NCBI GenBank assembly: GCA_964547135.1 | Contig: CAZJMK010000002.1 | Coordinates: 62,001-126,000 of the forward strand | Length of the DNA: 64,000 nucleotides | Source of the DNA: JAJXSS01 sp964547135 | GTDB lineage: Bacteria; Planctomycetota; Phycisphaerae; Phycisphaerales; Phycisphaeraceae | Reading direction: 5' to 3' | Shown here: piece by piece, positions 61,415-64,000 of the stretch | Numbering within the stretch: the first letter of the stretch is position 1 | Layout of the letters: each line of letters begins with the position of its first letter | Notes under the pieces: model-generated | Told to the model about the DNA's origin: nothing | Seen by the model: only the letters and a program-made list of their open reading frames with translations | Databases searched by the model: none | Program-made: the position numbers and the translations under genes

Positions 61415-61930
61415 ATGACTCAGAATCAAATCGTTTCATCATTGCCGGCGCCCAATGAACGTTTTTATCGCCAAGTGGGAAGGGGCGGCAATCCAACTTA
61501 TTATGAAGAAGGTAGGGGTCCCTCAATACACTCATCTGTATTTCTTCCCAACAGATGTGACATTGATGGCCTGTCGATTATATCTTGTCAATACCGGCGC
61601 CACATATGGGCTGCTTTTCGTAAGGAGAACCCCGATGAAAGATATCGCTTGATCGTTTTGGAGTATGGCCTGATCAATAGCATTGCGCATGAAGTCGGGC
61701 TGGGTGATCTTCATGTCACGCCTACACCGGATTCACTCGATTGTGATTTTGGTGAGCCATGGGCGCATTGCATCATTCAGGAGATTAACCGCCAAGTTTA
61801 CGACAAAGATGTCGAAATCAAGAAAAAAATCAAAAGCTGGGCGCAACTTGTAGCAAACAACATCCAGTCTCCATCGGTCATCGGGCCATTTGCAAAACCC
61901 GAACCGGGCGTTGATCAATACCGCCCATAA
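61415..61930 (+). CDS. Unknown protein in the TIGR04255 operon, gene 3
   Basis: A 171-residue protein 20 bases after gene 2, on the same strand. It has 'CQYRRHIWAAFRKENPDERY', 'LIVLEYGLINSIAHEVGLGD' and a lysine-rich helix 'YDKDVEIKKKIKSWAQLVAN'. No known family was recognised. A GGGGGCGG purine-rich stretch before ATG 61415 may serve as ribosome site. With genes 1 and 2 it forms a compact, low-GC unit between a terminator and the convergent leuC. Confidence 0.55.
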   Translation: MTQNQIVSSLPAPNERFYRQVGRGGNPTYYEEGRGPSIHSSVFLPNRCDIDGLSIISCQYRRHIWAAFRKENPDERYRLIVLEYGLINSIAHEVGLGDLHVTPTPDSLDCDFGEPWAHCIIQEINRQVYDKDVEIKKKIKSWAQLVANNIQSPSVIGPFAKPEPGVDQYRP

Positions 61931-61963
61931 GTATGGTATTCAAATAAAAGATATTTGAAGTTT

Positions 61964-63400
61964 TCACACCAACCCCGCTGAACCCGTCATGATCGGGCTG
62001 CTCACGTATTCACGCGGGTCGGTGATCGTGCCACGCAAAGCGCTGGCGGCCACGGTCAGCGGGCTGGCCAGGTACACGCCCGCATCCTTGTGCCCCATGC
62101 GTCCGGGGAAGTTGCGGTTGGTCGTGCTGATGCAGGTGATCGGCTCATTCAACCGTCCAAACGTGTCCGCAGGCCCACCCAGACACGCAGCACAACCTGA
62201 TGGCCCGACCTGACAACCGGCATCGACCAGCACCTGATAGATGGATTTGCTCGCCCATTGATCCGGCCCTGAAAGGCTCGGCGTCGTGCTGATTTCTTCA
62301 CCATAAAGGTTCAAGCGCAACATGTCCGCGTGTACCTCGGTCGAGCCGGGCACGACGAACGTGGGCACCTTCACCGTGTGACCCTTCAAAATCGCGGCGG
62401 CGAAAATCATGTCCGTGATTTTGCCGCCGGTGCATGAGCCGATGTAGGCCCGATCCAGTTTCACATGTCGGCAGTTGTGCGCAGTGTCCTTATTATCCGG
62501 GCTGTGCGGCTTGGCGACCATCGGCTCCATCACGCCCAGGTCCCACGTGTGTTCATAGCAATACTCGGCCCCGGCATCGTCACGTTGCACCGTCCAGTTG
62601 GGGCGCGTGGAACGAGCCTTGACATACGCCAGGGTTTTTTCATCGACATCGCACACGCCGTTTTTGCCCCCCGCTTCGATCGCCATGTTGGTCAGCGTCA
62701 TGCGGTCTTCCAGCGTCAAACTACCAATGCCCTCGCCGGCAAAGTACATCGCTTTGTAGGTCGCGCCGCTGACGCTGATTTCCCCGATCACCGCGAGAAT
62801 CAAATCCTTGGCGGTCAGGTAAGGCGGAATCTGTCCGTGAAAATTGAAGCGCATGGTGGGCGGAACCTTGAGCCAGGTTTTGCCCGTGCCCAGCGTGAAT
62901 GCCGCATCGCTGTTGCCCACGCCGGTGGAAAATTGCCCGAACGCCCCTGCTGTGCAGGTGTGGCTGTCCGTGCCCAGCATGATTTCGCCCGGTCGGCAGT
63001 GGCCCTCCTCCGGCAAAGCCTTGTGACAAACACCCTTGTACGAGGTCTTCGTAGGGTCACGATATGGACTGGGCATGCCCGACCCCTGCACGAAGTCCGG
63101 GTCGTAGTAGTAACGCAGGCCTTGTTCCTTGACAAAGTCGCGCAGAATTTGAATGTTGCGATGACACTTTTCGTCCGCAGTGAAAATGTAGTGATCGGGA
63201 ATGATCACCACGCGGTCCTTGTCCCACACCTTGGCGGATGGGCCGAATTGCTCTTTGAAAATGCCGATGGTGCCCGGGCCGCAGACATCGTGGGTCATGA
63301 GCACATCGACATTGACCCAGACGTTTTCGCCGGGGGTGACATCGTTGCGCCCCGAATGAGCAGCAATGATTTTTTCGGTCATGGTCATGGGACGAGCCAT
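61964..63400 (-). CDS. leuC: 3-isopropylmalate dehydratase large subunit
   Basis: A 478-residue aconitase-superfamily protein. 'MLGTDSHTCTAGAFGQFSTG', 'AYIGSCTGGKITD' (first cluster Cys) and 'GPSGCAACLGGPADTF' (C-x2-C) supply the 4Fe-4S ligands; 'PDHYIFTADEKCHRNIQILR' is the N-terminal active-site strand. It pairs with LeuD (15241-15804) in leucine synthesis. Between 'TEVHADMLRLNLYG' and 'YQVLVDAGCQVGP' lies an unusual segment 'EEISTTPSLSGPDQWASKS', part of it encoded by half of a dispersed palindrome. A homoaconitase-type role is the alternative. Confidence 0.9.
   Translation of the reverse strand: MARPMTMTEKIIAAHSGRNDVTPGENVWVNVDVLMTHDVCGPGTIGIFKEQFGPSAKVWDKDRVVIIPDHYIFTADEKCHRNIQILRDFVKEQGLRYYYDPDFVQGSGMPSPYRDPTKTSYKGVCHKALPEEGHCRPGEIMLGTDSHTCTAGAFGQFSTGVGNSDAAFTLGTGKTWLKVPPTMRFNFHGQIPPYLTAKDLILAVIGEISVSGATYKAMYFAGEGIGSLTLEDRMTLTNMAIEAGGKNGVCDVDEKTLAYVKARSTRPNWTVQRDDAGAEYCYEHTWDLGVMEPMVAKPHSPDNKDTAHNCRHVKLDRAYIGSCTGGKITDMIFAAAILKGHTVKVPTFVVPGSTEVHADMLRLNLYGEEISTTPSLSGPDQWASKSIYQVLVDAGCQVGPSGCAACLGGPADTFGRLNEPITCISTTNRNFPGRMGHKDAGVYLASPLTVAASALRGTITDPREYVSSPIMTGSAGLV
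62259..62285. repeat. Half of a GACGCCGAGGGC palindrome inside leuC
   Basis: TGATCCGGCCCTGAAAGGCT followed by CGGCGTC matches the right arm of the intergenic palindrome (ATCCGGCCCTGAAGGGCACG then GCGTC) with only a few differences. It is read in frame in leuC as 'TPSLSGPDQ'. Confidence 0.8.
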
Positions 63401-63504
63401 GGCTGATCTCCTGCGGAATTACGCGATAAGGTAAGTACTAAATTGTAGTCAATTTCCTCTGCGTCGGCACAATTCATGAATGACGTTGTGCCCCGGGTTC
63501 CTGT

Positions 63505-63703
63505 GGGCAGACGTTTTGTGCTGCCCGCAGTGATTCATCTGTGGCACCAACGCGTGCCACAGGCACCCGGCGTAAATCACCATGACATGCTCACCGCCGG
63601 GGGCGGCGGTGCCACATCAGGCGTGGGTGATTTGAAAATCACGCAATCACCAAATCAACGACCAGACGCGATGAATCGCGGCGCTAACATTCGAATACGG
63701 TTT
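63505..63703. repeat. Three consecutive hairpins and a CCAGACGCGAT unit upstream of leuC
   Basis: GGGCAG/CTGCCC (63505-63526), TGTGGCA/TGCCACA (63540-63561) and CACCGCC/GGCGGTG (63592-63611) follow each other, then a GATTTGAAAATCACGCAATC segment and a CCAGACGCGATGAATCGCGG unit (63660-63703), followed by GGCCACTTGGCCACTGGGCC tandem up to 63742. They could act as terminators for the convergent or upstream gene. No gene is seen in 63401-63760. Confidence 0.7.
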
Positions 63704-63760
63704 CGTCACTGGGCCACTTGGCCACTGGGCCACTCGACCACTTCGTGTCTTGCTGGCCAT

Positions 63761-64000
63761 TCACCGCGTCACCTTCACCCACTCCTGCCGACGATTGCCC
63801 CAGGCGTTGGGCAACAACCCCTGCACTTTTTCGGCATCATGCACCGACAACATTGTGTAATGGTAAATCGGGGCGATCGGCTGCTCGGTCAGCATCAATC
63901 GTTCCGCTGTTTCCAAAATGCGCATCCGTGCCTGCGGGTCCAACTCACGAGCCGCCTGGCGCATCAAGTCATCAAATTGCGGGTTGTGGTACTGGGCGTC
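63761..64000 (-). CDS. C-terminus of a peptide ABC transporter substrate-binding protein
   Basis: The frame is open to the right edge. 'YHNPQFDDLMRQAARELDPQ', 'ARMRILETAERLMLTEQPIA' and 'PIYHYTMLSVHDAEKVQGLL' are the closing helices of the SBP_bac_5 (DppA/OppA-type) family, which binds peptides in the periplasm for ABC import. About 79 codons lie in the window; the rest is beyond position 64000. Confidence 0.8.
   Translation of the reverse strand, partial: DAQYHNPQFDDLMRQAARELDPQARMRILETAERLMLTEQPIAPIYHYTMLSVHDAEKVQGLLPNAWGNRRQEWVKVTR

Overview
The window looks like chromosomal DNA of a planctomycete, most likely class Phycisphaerae or a close relative. The signs are sulfatases beside carbohydrate-active enzymes, two PEP-CTERM proteins, a pseudopilin with the H-X9-DG signature, a LEQRKLLS-type N-terminus on a giant SdrD-like surface protein, a single-chain AhbA/AhbB-type siroheme decarboxylase homologue and a B12-dependent ribonucleotide reductase. 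This placement is inference; no rRNA or tRNA was found.

Layout. 1-12.9 kb: a plus-strand run of ten genes for breakdown of a sulfated, uronate-containing polysaccharide (beta-helix protein, SDR, DapA-family lyase, UxuA-like dehydratase, sulfatase, TIM-barrel hydrolase, enolase-family dehydratase, GH28, second sulfatase, secreted GH10). Junctions overlap or nearly touch from 4.7 to 8.5 kb. 13.1-17.4 kb: minus-strand metY, 2Fe-2S ferredoxin, leuD and an EAL-HDOD signalling protein. 18-25.5 kb: three membrane-fusion/M50 genes followed by a C-terminally shortened SecA-like ATPase, my main candidate for an undescribed export system. 25.5-26.8 kb: a toxin-antitoxin-SecB-like chaperone (TAC) module directly behind the SecA-like gene. 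27.2-34.8 kb: PEP-CTERM protein, a broken doxX-like gene, a lipoprotein, a B12-binding radical SAM protein and mutL.

34.9-42.2 kb is a decaying carbohydrate-response island: a truncated secreted protein, a 5'-truncated beta-helix gene, an epimerase, a pyruvyl-transferase homologue with an in-frame stop, a pseudopilin split inside its FTLIE motif, and a LacI regulator. A 207-bp element with roughly 41-bp terminal inverted repeats lies at 40.75 kb, and an inverted, degenerate copy lies at 35.7 kb; these copies account for three of the gene breaks. 42.2-51 kb: siroheme decarboxylase homologue, second epimerase, dcd, a MazF/PemK toxin-antitoxin pair and nrdJ. 51-60 kb: a zinc-ribbon membrane protein, a PEP-CTERM protein and an 1802-residue repeat-rich surface protein behind an attenuator-like leader. 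60.1-61.9 kb: a three-gene TIGR04255 operon. 62-64 kb: leuC, far from leuD, and the end of a peptide-ABC substrate-binding protein.

Nearly every long intergenic gap is filled with a recurring set of short palindromic or tandem modules (CCCTCTCCC/GGGAGAGGG hairpins, GACGCCGAGGGC palindromes, AATTTCG tandems, GCCAAGGACGAGG...ACTTGGGTAT units, GTGGCCGA tandems). One lies in frame inside the radical SAM gene and half of another lies inside leuC.
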